NCBI RefSeq assembly: GCF_001424665.1
Contig: NZ_LMQS01000001.1
Span: 683,225 to 747,224 of the forward strand
Direction: 5' to 3'
Length of the DNA stretch: 64,000 nt
From: Methylophilus sp. Leaf416
GTDB taxonomy: Bacteria; Pseudomonadota; Gammaproteobacteria; Burkholderiales; Methylophilaceae
A model generated the notes under the pieces. It worked only from the letters and a program-made list of their open reading frames with translations, was not told where the DNA came from and made no database searches. This document shows, piece after piece, positions 15,836-24,868 of the stretch (positions are counted from its first letter, which is position 1; each line of letters begins with the position of its first letter). The position numbers and the translations under genes are program-made.

Positions 15836-18094
15836 GTGATTTCTGTGCGCACGCTGTGTGAACTGACTGCCAAAACCGGTAGCCTGGATCAACGCTTCAC
15901 GCCCGCCCCTACTGCGATAGAAGGCATGCTGGGTCATGTGGCCGTGGCCTACCGTCGCGAGCATTATTACCAGACTGAAATTACCCTCACCGGTGAATAC
16001 CAGAATATCTTTGTGCGTGGCAGGGCGGATGGCTTTGACCCGGAGCTCAACCAGCTGGAAGAAGTGAAAACCTACAAAGGGCATCTGGACCGCATGCCTG
16101 AGAACCACAGGTTGCTGCACTGGGCGCAGGCCAAGGTGTATGCGCATCTGATGTGTCTGGAGAAAGAGCTCCCCTCCATCAACGTGGCCCTGGTGTATTA
16201 CAACGTGACTTCCAAAGAGGAAACGCTGCTGGTTGAAGAATATTCGGCAGCTAACTTGCAAGCATTCTTTGAGTCATTGTGTCGCAAATTGCTGGTTTGG
16301 GCGGAGCAGGAACTGGCACACAGAGCCAGCAGGGATAGTGAATTATCCAGACTCAATTTCCCGTATCCTGAATTCAGGACTGGTCAAAGAGTGCTGGCAG
16401 AGTCGGTCTATAAATCAGCCATGAAACAACGGCACCAGTTGATTCAGGCCACCACAGGCATAGGGAAAACACTGGGCACTATCTTTCCCCTATTAAAAGC
16501 CATGCCAGAAGCCAAACTGGACAAGGTCTTTTTCCTGACTGCCAAATCATCCGGCCGTGAGCTGGGATTGAATGCCATCAGAACGGTACAAAAGACCAAT
16601 CCAGGCTTGCCTATCAGAACACTGGAATTAACCTCCCGCGAGAAGTCGTGTGAGCATCCGGACAAATCCTGTCATGGCGAGTCATGCCCATTAGCCAATG
16701 GTTTTTATGACCGTTTGCCCAACGCCAGAAATGAGGCGCTTAAACTAAATATGATGGATAAAAGCACCATCCGAAAGGTTGCGCTTAAACACCAGATTTG
16801 CCCGTACTACCTGTCTCAGGATCTGGCTAACTGGAGCGATGTGGTGGTGGGTGATTACAACTACTATTTTGATCTGCACGCTTTGCTGTATGCGGGCACT
16901 GTGCTCAATGAATGGAAAGTCAGTGTGCTGGTTGACGAAGCGCACAACATGATCGAGCGCTCACGCAAAATGTATAGTGCAGAATTGAATTATGGCGCTT
17001 TCAACGAAATGCTGGCGCATGTGCCAAAGTCATTAAAAGGTGTACTGGAAAAACTGAATGTCAGCTGGGCGGTATTGAACCGTAGGCAGACGGTGCGTTA
17101 TGAAGTGTATCCCTATATCCCTGAAGAGTTTGAAGATGCATTACAACGCGTGATCTCAAAAATCACTGATTATCTTGCGGAGTACCCCACTTTCAATGAT
17201 GCCAAAGTGCTCAATTTCTATTTTGATGCCTTGCAGTTTTCCACGCTGGCTGAATCATTTGGGGATCACTCCCTATTCGACATCACTAAAACCGAAACCA
17301 GTGTCGGCCTGTTTCAGCAAGACGCCACGTTATGCATCCGCAATGTGATTCCGGCAAAACATTTAACCCCCCGCTTCCAGGCAGCCAATTCAAACACTTT
17401 ATTTTCAGCCACATTAAGCCCCTCCTCATTTTTTAATGACATGCTGGGCCTTCCTGAAAATACCAGTTTTCTGGATGTGGAATCTCCTTTTGATGCCAGT
17501 CAATTGAAAGTGAAGGTAGCCAGACATATTTCAACCAGGTTTAAAGAGCGGCATTCATCCCATGAACCGATTGTGCATCTGGTGGCAAAGCAGTTCATCG
17601 AGAGACCGGGCAATTACATATTGTTTTTGAGCAGTTTTGATTACCTGAACGATGTGCAATCCTTGTTCAATAGCTTATATCCTCACATTCCAACGCGCGC
17701 GCAATTGAGGGTAATGTCGGAAATGGATAAACAGCAATTTATAAATGACTTCACCCTCACTTCAGAAGGCATCGCGTTTGCGGTATTGGGCGGCTCATTC
17801 GGTGAAGCGATTGACTTAACGGGTGACAGGTTAATCGGCGCCTTTATTGCCACCTTAGGCTTGCCACAACTCAATGATGTGAATGAGCAAATGCGCTTGA
17901 GAATGGAAAAGATATTTGGCTTGGGTTATGAATACACCTACCTCTATCCGGGATTGCAAAAAGTCGTCCAGGCAGCCGGCAGAGTGATCCGCACCACCAA
18001 TGATAGTGGCGTGATTCATTTAATGGACGACCGCTACAACCAATCCAAAATTAAAAAACTGCTGCCTAAGTGGTGGCCATCCCCAGATCATTAA
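15836..18094 (+). CDS. PD-(D/E)XK nuclease fused to DinG/XPD-type Fe-S helicase
   Basis: A 752-residue superfamily 2 helicase of the Rad3/DinG group with an N-terminal RecB/Cas4-like nuclease domain. The nuclease signature is GRADGF (Asp65) and EEVKTYKG (Glu76, Lys78), with a QAKVYAH helix after it. The helicase has Walker A ATTGIGKT at about 205-212, a 4Fe-4S cysteine set near 271, 278, 283 and 321, DEAH near 367, and C-terminal motifs GGSFGEAIDL and QAAGRVIRT. Likely acts in DNA repair or processing of branched DNA. The GTG start is uncertain: no good ribosome binding site, and the frame stays open 78 bases upstream without another standard start. Confidence 0.85.
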   Translation: MISVRTLCELTAKTGSLDQRFTPAPTAIEGMLGHVAVAYRREHYYQTEITLTGEYQNIFVRGRADGFDPELNQLEEVKTYKGHLDRMPENHRLLHWAQAKVYAHLMCLEKELPSINVALVYYNVTSKEETLLVEEYSAANLQAFFESLCRKLLVWAEQELAHRASRDSELSRLNFPYPEFRTGQRVLAESVYKSAMKQRHQLIQATTGIGKTLGTIFPLLKAMPEAKLDKVFFLTAKSSGRELGLNAIRTVQKTNPGLPIRTLELTSREKSCEHPDKSCHGESCPLANGFYDRLPNARNEALKLNMMDKSTIRKVALKHQICPYYLSQDLANWSDVVVGDYNYYFDLHALLYAGTVLNEWKVSVLVDEAHNMIERSRKMYSAELNYGAFNEMLAHVPKSLKGVLEKLNVSWAVLNRRQTVRYEVYPYIPEEFEDALQRVISKITDYLAEYPTFNDAKVLNFYFDALQFSTLAESFGDHSLFDITKTETSVGLFQQDATLCIRNVIPAKHLTPRFQAANSNTLFSATLSPSSFFNDMLGLPENTSFLDVESPFDASQLKVKVARHISTRFKERHSSHEPIVHLVAKQFIERPGNYILFLSSFDYLNDVQSLFNSLYPHIPTRAQLRVMSEMDKQQFINDFTLTSEGIAFAVLGGSFGEAIDLTGDRLIGAFIATLGLPQLNDVNEQMRLRMEKIFGLGYEYTYLYPGLQKVVQAAGRVIRTTNDSGVIHLMDDRYNQSKIKKLLPKWWPSPDH

Positions 18095-18187
18095 CGTCTG
18101 CATTCAATCTAGAGCTTCAAAAAAATGAACATATTGAAGCGCATAAAATCATATAAGGTTAAACAAGTAATTGACTAACCTCTGAGA

Positions 18188-18478
18188 ATGAAGCTTTCGG
18201 CCAAAATAAAATCAAAACGCTTAGAAATTATCCAGATCGTTGAGAAAAATCACGCGTTATATCCTCGAATACTTTTCAACGATTTACATGGCTATGATCT
18301 TGATGAAACATTTCTAGAAATCGTGGTCGACCGTACCTATGAGTTTATGCCAGAAGATATTGGCAAAATTCAACATCAACTGGAACAGCTGTTAGACGTC
18401 GCTGTATACGCTTGTACACCCAACCAGCTACCAGACGCTGATCGCGAAAGGCTATTAGCGGTTGCAAAGGTGATCTGA
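18188..18478 (+). CDS. MntA-like nucleotidyltransferase relative lacking catalytic residues
   Basis: A 96-residue protein that aligns by eye along its whole length with MntA-type minimal nucleotidyltransferase antitoxins (usual LHGDDTEGSDLDLLVD region; C-terminal LEELLGVPVDVLTPNALP). Here the second part is well kept (LEQLLDVAVYACTPNQLP), but the GS of the FGS motif is replaced by ND and the DLD metal-binding triad reads FLE. The catalytic GS...DxD signature is therefore gone. Intact MntA enzymes AMPylate HEPN toxins; no HEPN gene lies next to it. Probably a decaying or repurposed antitoxin. Confidence 0.7.
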   Translation: MKLSAKIKSKRLEIIQIVEKNHALYPRILFNDLHGYDLDETFLEIVVDRTYEFMPEDIGKIQHQLEQLLDVAVYACTPNQLPDADRERLLAVAKVI

Positions 18479-18557
18479 CTTCCTGGCGCTGACGGCGTCA
18501 GTCATTGAATTAAAACATATGGCAATACTTGCTGGATGCTAATTCGTTGAGGCGCCT

Positions 18558-18574
18558 TCCTACATTCGAATCAG
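18558..18574 (+). promoter_or_regulatory. Stress box (TCCTAC-N6-ATCAG)
   Basis: Perfect match to the bipartite box recurring in this window, ending about 75 bp before the start of the glycine-zipper stress protein gene at 18650. Confidence 0.6.
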
Positions 18575-18649
18575 AATAATCACACTCGTCACATCACATT
18601 CCAATACCTACACTGGTCGCTCTAATAAAAAACATTTTGGAGAACAACT

Positions 18650-19156
18650 ATGACTACAGTTACCGGTTTATTTAAAGATCAGGAAAGTGCAGAGCGTGCA
18701 TATCTTTCTGCTACTGAAGCGGGTTACGGCGCGAATGACATCAGCGTCATCATGTCCGAGGAAACGCGTGAGCGCTACTACGGTAAAAATGCCACACTAG
18801 AAACTGAAGTGGGCAGCAAAGCGGCTGAAGGCGCGGCTATCGGCGGTGCACTTGGTGCAACGGCAGGTGCGATTGCAGCTGCTATCGCCGCTGTTGGTAC
18901 AGCCATTGTGGTACCTGGCTTGGGTCTGGTCATTGCCGGTCCATTGGCCGCAGGTATTGCAGGTGCTGGTGCTGGCGGGGTGACCGCCGGCCTGGTTGGT
19001 GCACTGATTGGCTGGGGTATTCCGGAAGATACCCTGAAACAATACGAAACTGATGTTAAAGAGGGTGGCATCCTGATTGGTGTTAATTCAAAAAATGATG
19101 AAGACACACGCCGTTTTCAAAGCGACTGGGGTAATCCAGAACTCAATCGCGTTTAA
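18650..19156 (+). CDS. General stress protein, glycine-zipper membrane type
   Basis: A 168-residue protein. The amino-terminal ~45 residues (TVTGLFKDQESAERAYLSATEAGYGANDISVIMS) match the GSP17M-like fold of general stress proteins that handle YflT-type domains. A long Gly/Ala hydrophobic middle (about 60-125) is a glycine zipper likely to insert in membranes. The C-terminal part KEGGILIGVN repeats the ferredoxin-like edge. Good GGAG leader. A stress box lies ~75 bp upstream, and a strong terminator follows, so it is a single-gene unit. Confidence 0.82.
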   Translation: MTTVTGLFKDQESAERAYLSATEAGYGANDISVIMSEETRERYYGKNATLETEVGSKAAEGAAIGGALGATAGAIAAAIAAVGTAIVVPGLGLVIAGPLAAGIAGAGAGGVTAGLVGALIGWGIPEDTLKQYETDVKEGGILIGVNSKNDEDTRRFQSDWGNPELNRV

Positions 19157-19182
19157 AAGCCGGATTAAATAGCACTGCCATG

Positions 19183-19206
19183 AAAAACCACCTCCGGGTG
19201 GTTTTT
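19183..19206 (+). terminator. Rho-independent terminator after the stress protein gene
   Basis: Stem AAAAACCACC (19183-19192) with GGTGGTTTTT (19197-19206), loop TCCG, followed by more T. Confidence 0.9.
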
Positions 19207-19301
19207 TATCACGCCCTTTTAGAGAATGATTTATCGCTCATTGAAGCGCATCACAGTCTTTGAAGCAATCACCTTACTTAACAATCTGCCAGTGCTTGCA
19301 T

Positions 19302-19323
19302 TATTTCCATATTTATGGAAATA
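19302..19323. promoter_or_regulatory. Operator-like 22-bp palindrome upstream of arsR
   Basis: Perfect inverted repeat TATTTCCATA-TT-TATGGAAATA, nine bases before the arsR ATG. It overlaps the likely promoter (TTGCAT at 19297-19302, with AT-rich -10 candidates 19319-19329). This is where an ArsR dimer would autoregulate. A -10 at TATAGAAT would leave almost no 5' leader. Confidence 0.75.
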
Positions 19324-19331
19324 TAGAATCT

Positions 19332-19670
19332 ATGGAAACGACAACAGCAGTTACGCAACTCTCAGCCATTGCCCAAGAGGCCAGGCTGGAGATATTCCGG
19401 TTACTGGTTCAGGCAGGTGCCGAAGGCCTGCCGGCGGGCTCAATTGGTGAACAGCTCAAGATTCCTGCGAGCACCTTGTCTTTCCACCTGAAAGAACTGA
19501 CCCATGCCGGATTAACCAGCTCACGGCAGGTCAGCCGGTTTATTTATTACACAGCCAACTATGAAGCCATGAACACCCTGCTCGCTTACCTCACCCAGAA
19601 CTGCTGCGCAGGCCAGGCTGTGTGTTGCCCTGACCTCAATTGCCACCCCGAAACGGAAAACAATCCATGA
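19332..19670 (+). CDS. arsR: ArsR family arsenic-responsive repressor
   Basis: Winged-helix repressor expected to release DNA when it binds As(III). The 112-residue form starting at 19332 (METTTAV) is preferred over the longer frame start at 19260 because the family starts here and the operator would otherwise be coding. The HTH is visible as ARLEIFRLLVQAG, then IPASTLSFHLKELTHAGL. A cysteine-rich C-terminus (NCCAGQAVCCPDLNC) probably forms the metalloid site. Its stop overlaps the next start (ATGA), so it leads the operon arsR-arsI-acr3-arsC. Confidence 0.93.
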   Translation: METTTAVTQLSAIAQEARLEIFRLLVQAGAEGLPAGSIGEQLKIPASTLSFHLKELTHAGLTSSRQVSRFIYYTANYEAMNTLLAYLTQNCCAGQAVCCPDLNCHPETENNP

Positions 19671-20131
19671 AACGTATGCACCTGCATGTCGCTGTCGACA
19701 ATATCCCGCAAAGCGTCAGGTTCTACTCGGCACTTTTTGGAACCTCCCCGACGGTTGAGAAACCTGACTATGCCAAATGGATGCTGGAAAGCCCACACGT
19801 GAATTTCGCCATTAGCTCGCGCGGTGCCAAAGCGGGCCTGGACCATATCGGCATCCAGGTTGAAACAGAAGAAGAGCTGGAGGATATCAGGACACGACTG
19901 GAACAAGCCGAGATGTCACTCCTTACCCAGGAGGGGACCACCTGCTGTTACGCCAGATCAGACAAGCATTGGGTGCAAGATCCCTCAGGCATTGCCTGGG
20001 AAAGTTACCGCACGCTGGAAAGCGCGCCCACGTTTAACAATGCAGAAACCGAAAGTGCATGCTGTACGCCAGTAACGCAAGCCATACAAATCACCCCGAG
20101 AAAGTCAAAAGAACATCATGGCTGCTGCTAA
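19667..20131 (+). CDS. arsI: ArsI/CadI-type metalloenzyme (C-As lyase family)
   Basis: Glyoxalase/vicinal-oxygen-chelate fold protein; characterised ArsI enzymes demethylate trivalent organoarsenicals. The start at 19667 overlaps the arsR stop by four bases. 154 residues. Visible: MHLHVAVDNI at residues 4-13 with the first metal-ligand His, LDHIGIQVE with the second near residue 60, EGTTCCYA near 88-95 (the paired Cys typical of the family), and GIAWESY with the Glu ligand. The C-terminal tail is Cys-rich (ACCTPV and HHGCC). It overlaps acr3 by 14 bp, indicating tight coupling. Confidence 0.88.
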   Translation: MKRMHLHVAVDNIPQSVRFYSALFGTSPTVEKPDYAKWMLESPHVNFAISSRGAKAGLDHIGIQVETEEELEDIRTRLEQAEMSLLTQEGTTCCYARSDKHWVQDPSGIAWESYRTLESAPTFNNAETESACCTPVTQAIQITPRKSKEHHGCC

Positions 20132-21161
20132 CCCAACTGCAATCTCTAGCTTTGAACGTAACCTGACCTGGTGGGTACTGGGCTGCATAGTGGTCGGGAT
20201 AGCATTAGGCCACGCCTTTCCCGCCTTCTTCCAGGCCATAGGTGGCTTAAAGGTTGCCGAAGTAAACCTGCCAGTGGCCGTACTGATCTGGCTGATGATT
20301 ATCCCCATGTTGCTAAAAATCGACTTCAGCACCATGAAAGAAGTCCTCGCGCACAGCAAGGGCATAGGCGTAACCTTGTTCATTAACTGGGTAGTCAAGC
20401 CGTTCTCGATGGCCTTACTTGCGTGGGTCTTTATAAGGCATCTGTTCGCAGACCTGCTACCGGCAGACCAGCTCGACAGCTACATCGCTGGCTTGATTCT
20501 GTTAGCTGCTGCCCCCTGCACGGCCATGGTGTTCGTCTGGAGCCAGCTTTGCAATGGTGAGCCCAGGTTCACGCTGTCGCAGGTCGCACTCAATGACACT
20601 ATTATGCTGTTTGCCTTTGCCCCCCTGGTAGCGCTTTTGCTTGGCCTTTCCAGCATCGCTGTGCCATGGGACACGCTCTTTATGTCCGTGGTTGTCTTTA
20701 TCATTGTGCCTGTCTTGATCAGCCAGGCTCTGCGTAAGGTCATGCTGGCAAAAGGGCAAGGCGCACTTGAAAAGTTACTTAAGCGCATCCAGCCTGTTTC
20801 CCTGTCCGCCTTACTGGCAACGCTTGTTTTACTATTTGGCTTCCAAGGCCAGCAGATCCTGGAACAACCACTTATCATCGCCTTGCTTGCCGTGCCTATC
20901 ATCATTCAGGTGTACTTCAATTCCATGCTGGCTTACTGGCTGAACAAAAAACTCAAGGTCGCCCACTGTGTTGCTGCGCCATCTGCACTCATCGGTGCTT
21001 CCAACTTCTTTGAGCTGGCTGTGGCAACAGCTATCGCACTGTTTGGCTTTCACTCAGGGGCAGCGCTGGCCACTGTCGTCGGCGTGCTGGTAGAAGTCCC
21101 TGTCATGCTATCCGTCGTTTCCATCGTCAACCGTAGCCGTACCTGGTACGAGACTCAATAA
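20118..21161 (+). CDS. acr3: ACR3-family arsenite efflux permease
   Basis: Ten-TM inner-membrane carrier that exports As(III). 347 residues, near the family norm. Visible features are VAVLIWLMIIPMLLKIDF near 52-70, ILLAAAPCTAMVFVWSQL near 130-148 with the essential Cys, NDTIMLFAFAPLVALLLG near 157-175, and ALIGASNFFELAVATAIALFG near 295-315. It overlaps arsI and is followed 16 bp later by arsC. Confidence 0.95.
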   Translation: MAAANPTAISSFERNLTWWVLGCIVVGIALGHAFPAFFQAIGGLKVAEVNLPVAVLIWLMIIPMLLKIDFSTMKEVLAHSKGIGVTLFINWVVKPFSMALLAWVFIRHLFADLLPADQLDSYIAGLILLAAAPCTAMVFVWSQLCNGEPRFTLSQVALNDTIMLFAFAPLVALLLGLSSIAVPWDTLFMSVVVFIIVPVLISQALRKVMLAKGQGALEKLLKRIQPVSLSALLATLVLLFGFQGQQILEQPLIIALLAVPIIIQVYFNSMLAYWLNKKLKVAHCVAAPSALIGASNFFELAVATAIALFGFHSGAALATVVGVLVEVPVMLSVVSIVNRSRTWYETQ

Positions 21162-21177
21162 TGTTTGAAAGCAGTCT

Positions 21178-21654
21178 ATGAATATCCTGTTTCTATGCAC
21201 CGGCAACTCCTGCCGCTCCATCCTGGCAGAAGCCACGTTTAACGCACTAGCCCCGGCAGGCATGCAAGCCATGAGCGCCGGCAGCCAGCCTACAGGCGAA
21301 GTACATCCGCGTTCCCTGGCATTGCTTAAGCGTGAAGGCATCGCCACAGAAGGCTATTACAGCAAGTCGTGGGATAACCTGCCAGCAACGCCAGACATTG
21401 TGATCACAGTGTGTAGCAATGCTGCCGGAGAAACCTGCCCGGCTTATTTAGGGAATGTATTAAGGGCACATTGGGGCGTTGATGACCCTGCAAAAACAAC
21501 GGGAAGCGAAGCTGAAATAGAAGCCTCATTCTTCAAAGCTTACTCCACGCTGCGCAAACGCATAGAGGCACTCTTAACCCTGGATGCCGCGTTGCTGGCA
21601 GATAAAAATACACTGCAAAAAGAATTGCAGCGCATAGGCGAAAGCATCTCCTAG
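21178..21654 (+). CDS. arsC: Arsenate reductase, low-Mr phosphatase type
   Basis: Reduces arsenate to arsenite so that Acr3 can export it. 158 residues with the low-molecular-weight phosphatase loop CTGNSCRS at residues 7-14 and the later Asp in WGVDDPAK near 100. VCSNAAGETCP supplies the second redox Cys pair used with thioredoxin or glutathione systems. Last gene of the arsenic operon. Confidence 0.93.
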   Translation: MNILFLCTGNSCRSILAEATFNALAPAGMQAMSAGSQPTGEVHPRSLALLKREGIATEGYYSKSWDNLPATPDIVITVCSNAAGETCPAYLGNVLRAHWGVDDPAKTTGSEAEIEASFFKAYSTLRKRIEALLTLDAALLADKNTLQKELQRIGESIS

Positions 21655-21744
21655 CGGCTAATTTGGGTTTCAAACAAACTTTCAATGAATTTAAATGGGC
21701 TGCGGTAGTCGTATTTGTTCCATTCATAAAAATAAGGAAAACAA

Positions 21745-22179
21745 ATGCACGTAAGCTTTGAAGTCGCACAAGAAATCATAGATAAAGCAGTTGAAAAATC
21801 CAAAGAGATCGGCGTCAAGATGTGTATCGCCGTACTGGATTCTGGCGGCAACCTGAAAAGCTTCACAAGAATGGATGATGCGTGGGTCGGCAGTATCGAT
21901 ATTGCCATCAAAAAAGCGAAAACCGCCTGTTACTTCGCCATGCCATCTGGCGAAATCGGCAAACTTTCAGTGCCTGGCTCGCCTTTATACGGCATTGAGC
22001 ACTCCAATGATGGCTTGATCACTTTCCCGGGTGGGTTACCGATTGTGGATGAAGAAGGCATGTTGATTGGTGCTATCGGTGTAAGCGGGGATACGGTTGA
22101 AAACGATCACTTGGTTGCGCAAGCCGGTGTGAATGTGGCTGGTGTCTGTGATGTGCCTAAGCATCCTTGGCGTACATAG
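21745..22179 (+). CDS. GlcG/HbpS family (DUF336) heme-binding-like protein
   Basis: A 144-residue cytoplasmic protein of the GlcG/HbpS fold, with VAVLDSGG-type strand [21 protein letters not shown] near 26-46, PGGLPIV near 97, and [21 protein letters not shown] near 110-130. Members bind heme or cobalamin degradation products, but many have no known role. A purine-rich AAGGAAAA leader supports the start. It is separated from arsC by 90 bp and is probably its own unit. Confidence 0.85.
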   Translation: MHVSFEVAQEIIDKAVEKSKEIGVKMCIAVLDSGGNLKSFTRMDDAWVGSIDIAIKKAKTACYFAMPSGEIGKLSVPGSPLYGIEHSNDGLITFPGGLPIVDEEGMLIGAIGVSGDTVENDHLVAQAGVNVAGVCDVPKHPWRT

Positions 22180-22359
22180 TTTCAGATCAGATCAGAAAAC
22201 TAATAACAGCGCTATTTAAAAAGCAGCAGGACCCAAGCGAATACCTTGAGTCCTGCTTGCAAAATACTTCATGAGTGTCGATAAACTCTAACAAAAATCA
22301 AAGATAACTTCGGATTTTTGCTCACTGCCTTTGGCGTGATAATCACGCTACTGGATAGA

Positions 22360-23754
22360 TTATTGTTTCCGACGCGCAAACATCATCCCGATCAATAATA
22401 ATCCTGCCATCAACATCGCTTTGTTTTCAGGTTCTGGCACTGGGATTGCGACTGCAGCCATCTCAGCCTGCGAAAAGATCGTGTAGTAATTGCTACCCGA
22501 AGCCTGCGAATCCTGCGCGAGCATCACATTGTAAAAGTTAGAGCCAGGAATGTTGTGCCATACCCAATAAGACTCTGACTCATTCAGCCCACTGCTGGTA
22601 TCAAAAAACGTCACAACCTGCGTGGTCTGGAAATCATTGCTTAAACCTAGTGAAGACGCAACATCATCATCAATAATCAGCGTTGCCCCGGTAAATGTTG
22701 TGGGTGTAGCACGACCAGTTTCAATTCTCAGATAAATATCATAAAAGCCACCGGTAGAACCTTGCATCACGACACTGTAACTGCCATTCGTGTTATTAGG
22801 CGGCGAATACACATTACCGCCACCGTAAAAATTTGAACCTGGAACATTTAATGTGAATGACCCACCACCACTACCGGCGACATCTGGCGTGCTATCAACC
22901 GGCACTTGATCGAAGTTGTTCCAGCCCACATACATTGAAGTTGTCGCACTACCCCATGGTGTGGCGGAATCCCATGTATCCATGGCAGCGTGTGCATTGA
23001 CTGTTGTAGTGGCGGCTGTGACTAGCAACGCATGTTTGAACAATTTAACTTTTGATATTTTCTTGAGGTAAGTACTTGCCTTACGATTCAAAAATAACAT
23101 GAACATAGCCGCAAGCATCAAGCTGCTACTCATTGGCTCCGGTACTGGAGTGACTGAACCAACCACTGCGATGTCTACCTGGGTGAAGTTAGTTTGATTA
23201 AAAAGATTGCCAACGTTGAGCACCTTGAATTGATATGTGCTGTCCGCCGGTATTCCCTGAAACAGCCAATAGTACTCATACTCCAGGAAATTAGAATCGG
23301 AATAGGCAACGATACTTGTAGCCATATACGAATCGGTGCTGGTAAATAAATAGGCATCCGTCAGTACCGGCGCCTTGTAGGTCTCCAGTCTCAAATACAC
23401 ATCAAAAGTACCCGGCAAAGTGGGGTCCATACCCGATATATTTGAGCTTAAAATTCCACTGACATTCCCAGCCGGATTCGGCATGCTCACGTTGCCACTA
23501 CCGTAATATGGAGTGGGAGCCATAAAAACTGGCCCGCCATTGTAAGGATAAAAAAACACGGACCCTGTACCACTCCCAGGAGCATCGGGCGTGTTGTCTT
23601 GGGGCAGCACGTCGAACACATTCCACCCCGCATAATAAGTTGGCGAAGAACCCCAAGGTGCTGCCGCATCCCATACATCGAATGCAGCTTTGGCTGGACT
23701 TACAAAAAATAGAAAAACATATAGAACTGTCAACAAACGTATGAATTTATTCAT
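22360..23754 (-). CDS. Fused double PEP-CTERM secreted protein
   Basis: A 464-residue protein made of two homologous halves, each with a secretion signal, a beta-rich domain and a PEP-CTERM sorting tail. Half 1: signal 1-23 (AKA cleavage), domain with FDVWDAAAPWGSS and GWNVFDVLPQDNTPD, PEP-CTERM at about 203-226 (TPVPEP, TM, NRK). Half 2: signal-like segment 234-256 ending NAHA, DTWDSATPWGSA and GWNNFDQVPVDSTPD, PEP-CTERM at 437-464 (IPVPEP, TM, RRK). PEP-CTERM tails are cut by exosortases for export to the surface or exopolysaccharide. An internal tail in the middle is abnormal and suggests fusion of two tandem genes. Confidence 0.9.
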   Translation of the reverse strand: MNKFIRLLTVLYVFLFFVSPAKAAFDVWDAAAPWGSSPTYYAGWNVFDVLPQDNTPDAPGSGTGSVFFYPYNGGPVFMAPTPYYGSGNVSMPNPAGNVSGILSSNISGMDPTLPGTFDVYLRLETYKAPVLTDAYLFTSTDSYMATSIVAYSDSNFLEYEYYWLFQGIPADSTYQFKVLNVGNLFNQTNFTQVDIAVVGSVTPVPEPMSSSLMLAAMFMLFLNRKASTYLKKISKVKLFKHALLVTAATTTVNAHAAMDTWDSATPWGSATTSMYVGWNNFDQVPVDSTPDVAGSGGGSFTLNVPGSNFYGGGNVYSPPNNTNGSYSVVMQGSTGGFYDIYLRIETGRATPTTFTGATLIIDDDVASSLGLSNDFQTTQVVTFFDTSSGLNESESYWVWHNIPGSNFYNVMLAQDSQASGSNYYTIFSQAEMAAVAIPVPEPENKAMLMAGLLLIGMMFARRKQ

Positions 23755-23874
23755 GATTTTAACAGTGCATAAGATGCACTAAAAATGCGAATTAAATGAA
23801 TATCTGCCAGAGCAACACTTTCAAACTTGCTGCACTTTCAAAGTTTGATCATTAGATTCGTGAGCTTTGATCTC

Positions 23875-24777
23875 CTAGAATTTAGCTTGTGTAAACTGCT
23901 GCCTTAACCAAACCATCGCCTCGTCCTCTTGAGACTTTACATGCCACGCCATGCCTAGCTCGAAAGGCGGGATTGAGAATGGCAGCTCAATCAAATCCAA
24001 CGTATCTTGATACTTCTCAAGTAACTGCTTAGGTAAGGTGGCGACGCAATCGCTATTAGTGAGCACCAAAGCAATCTGGTTATAACTGGGCACAGACGCC
24101 ACGATATTCCTGGTTTGCGACTGCTCGGATAACAAATGATCAATTGAGCTGGATAAGTCACCTTTTGCAGATACGATGACATGCGAGAGTTGACAATATT
24201 CATTGAGCGTCGGTTTTTTGGTGCCTCTCGCATGCCTTTTTTTCTGCGCCATGATAAAGCTGTCTTTCATTAAGTACCTGACTTTGAGGCTGTCTGGCAT
24301 TTTGTTGATATCGCCTATGTATAAGTCAATATGGCCTTTCTCTAGGTCTTCTTTCACATTCACGCCAAACACTGACACGAATGAAATTTGCAGCCCGGGA
24401 TTATTAAAGGAAAGAACCTTTTTTAAGACTGGCAAGCCCAGAATCGTGAATACACTATCGTTGGTTGCAATGGTGAATTTGCGGCGCGAGGTGAGTGGGT
24501 CAAAGCTGGATTTGAAATTGACGGCAAACTTAAGCTCGTTAATGGATGCCCTTAATTTATGCTGAAGGTTTAAAGCCCGCTCAGTGAGCACCATACCGCG
24601 CCCTACTTCAGCCGGAACCAGCAACGGGTCTTCAAACAGCACCCGCAGCCTGGCTAACTGCGTAGAGAGCGCTGGCTGGCTGATATTCAGTCTCTGCGCC
24701 GCCTTGGTGACGTTTTTTTCTTCCAGAAGAATATCCAGCGAAATCAATAAAGGGAGGTCGGCTCTTTTAATATCCAT
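23875..24777 (-). CDS. LysR-type transcriptional regulator
   Basis: A 300-residue LysR family regulator with N-terminal winged HTH (LLISLDILLEEKNVTKAAQRL, then ISQPALSTQLARLR) and a C-terminal substrate-binding domain. The start at 24777 is preferred to 24807 since GGAAG lies about eight bases upstream. It is divergent from the metallo-beta-lactamase-fold gene at 24869, with only 91 bp between, so that gene is its probable target. The inducer is unknown. Confidence 0.9.
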   Translation of the reverse strand: MDIKRADLPLLISLDILLEEKNVTKAAQRLNISQPALSTQLARLRVLFEDPLLVPAEVGRGMVLTERALNLQHKLRASINELKFAVNFKSSFDPLTSRRKFTIATNDSVFTILGLPVLKKVLSFNNPGLQISFVSVFGVNVKEDLEKGHIDLYIGDINKMPDSLKVRYLMKDSFIMAQKKRHARGTKKPTLNEYCQLSHVIVSAKGDLSSSIDHLLSEQSQTRNIVASVPSYNQIALVLTNSDCVATLPKQLLEKYQDTLDLIELPFSIPPFELGMAWHVKSQEDEAMVWLRQQFTQAKF

Positions 24778-24868
24778 AATATTTATACTTCCAATACAAA
24801 TATTCAATTTTAAATAATCATTAATTATACGTATTCTGACGGCAATTTAAATGAAAAGGAGAATATTG

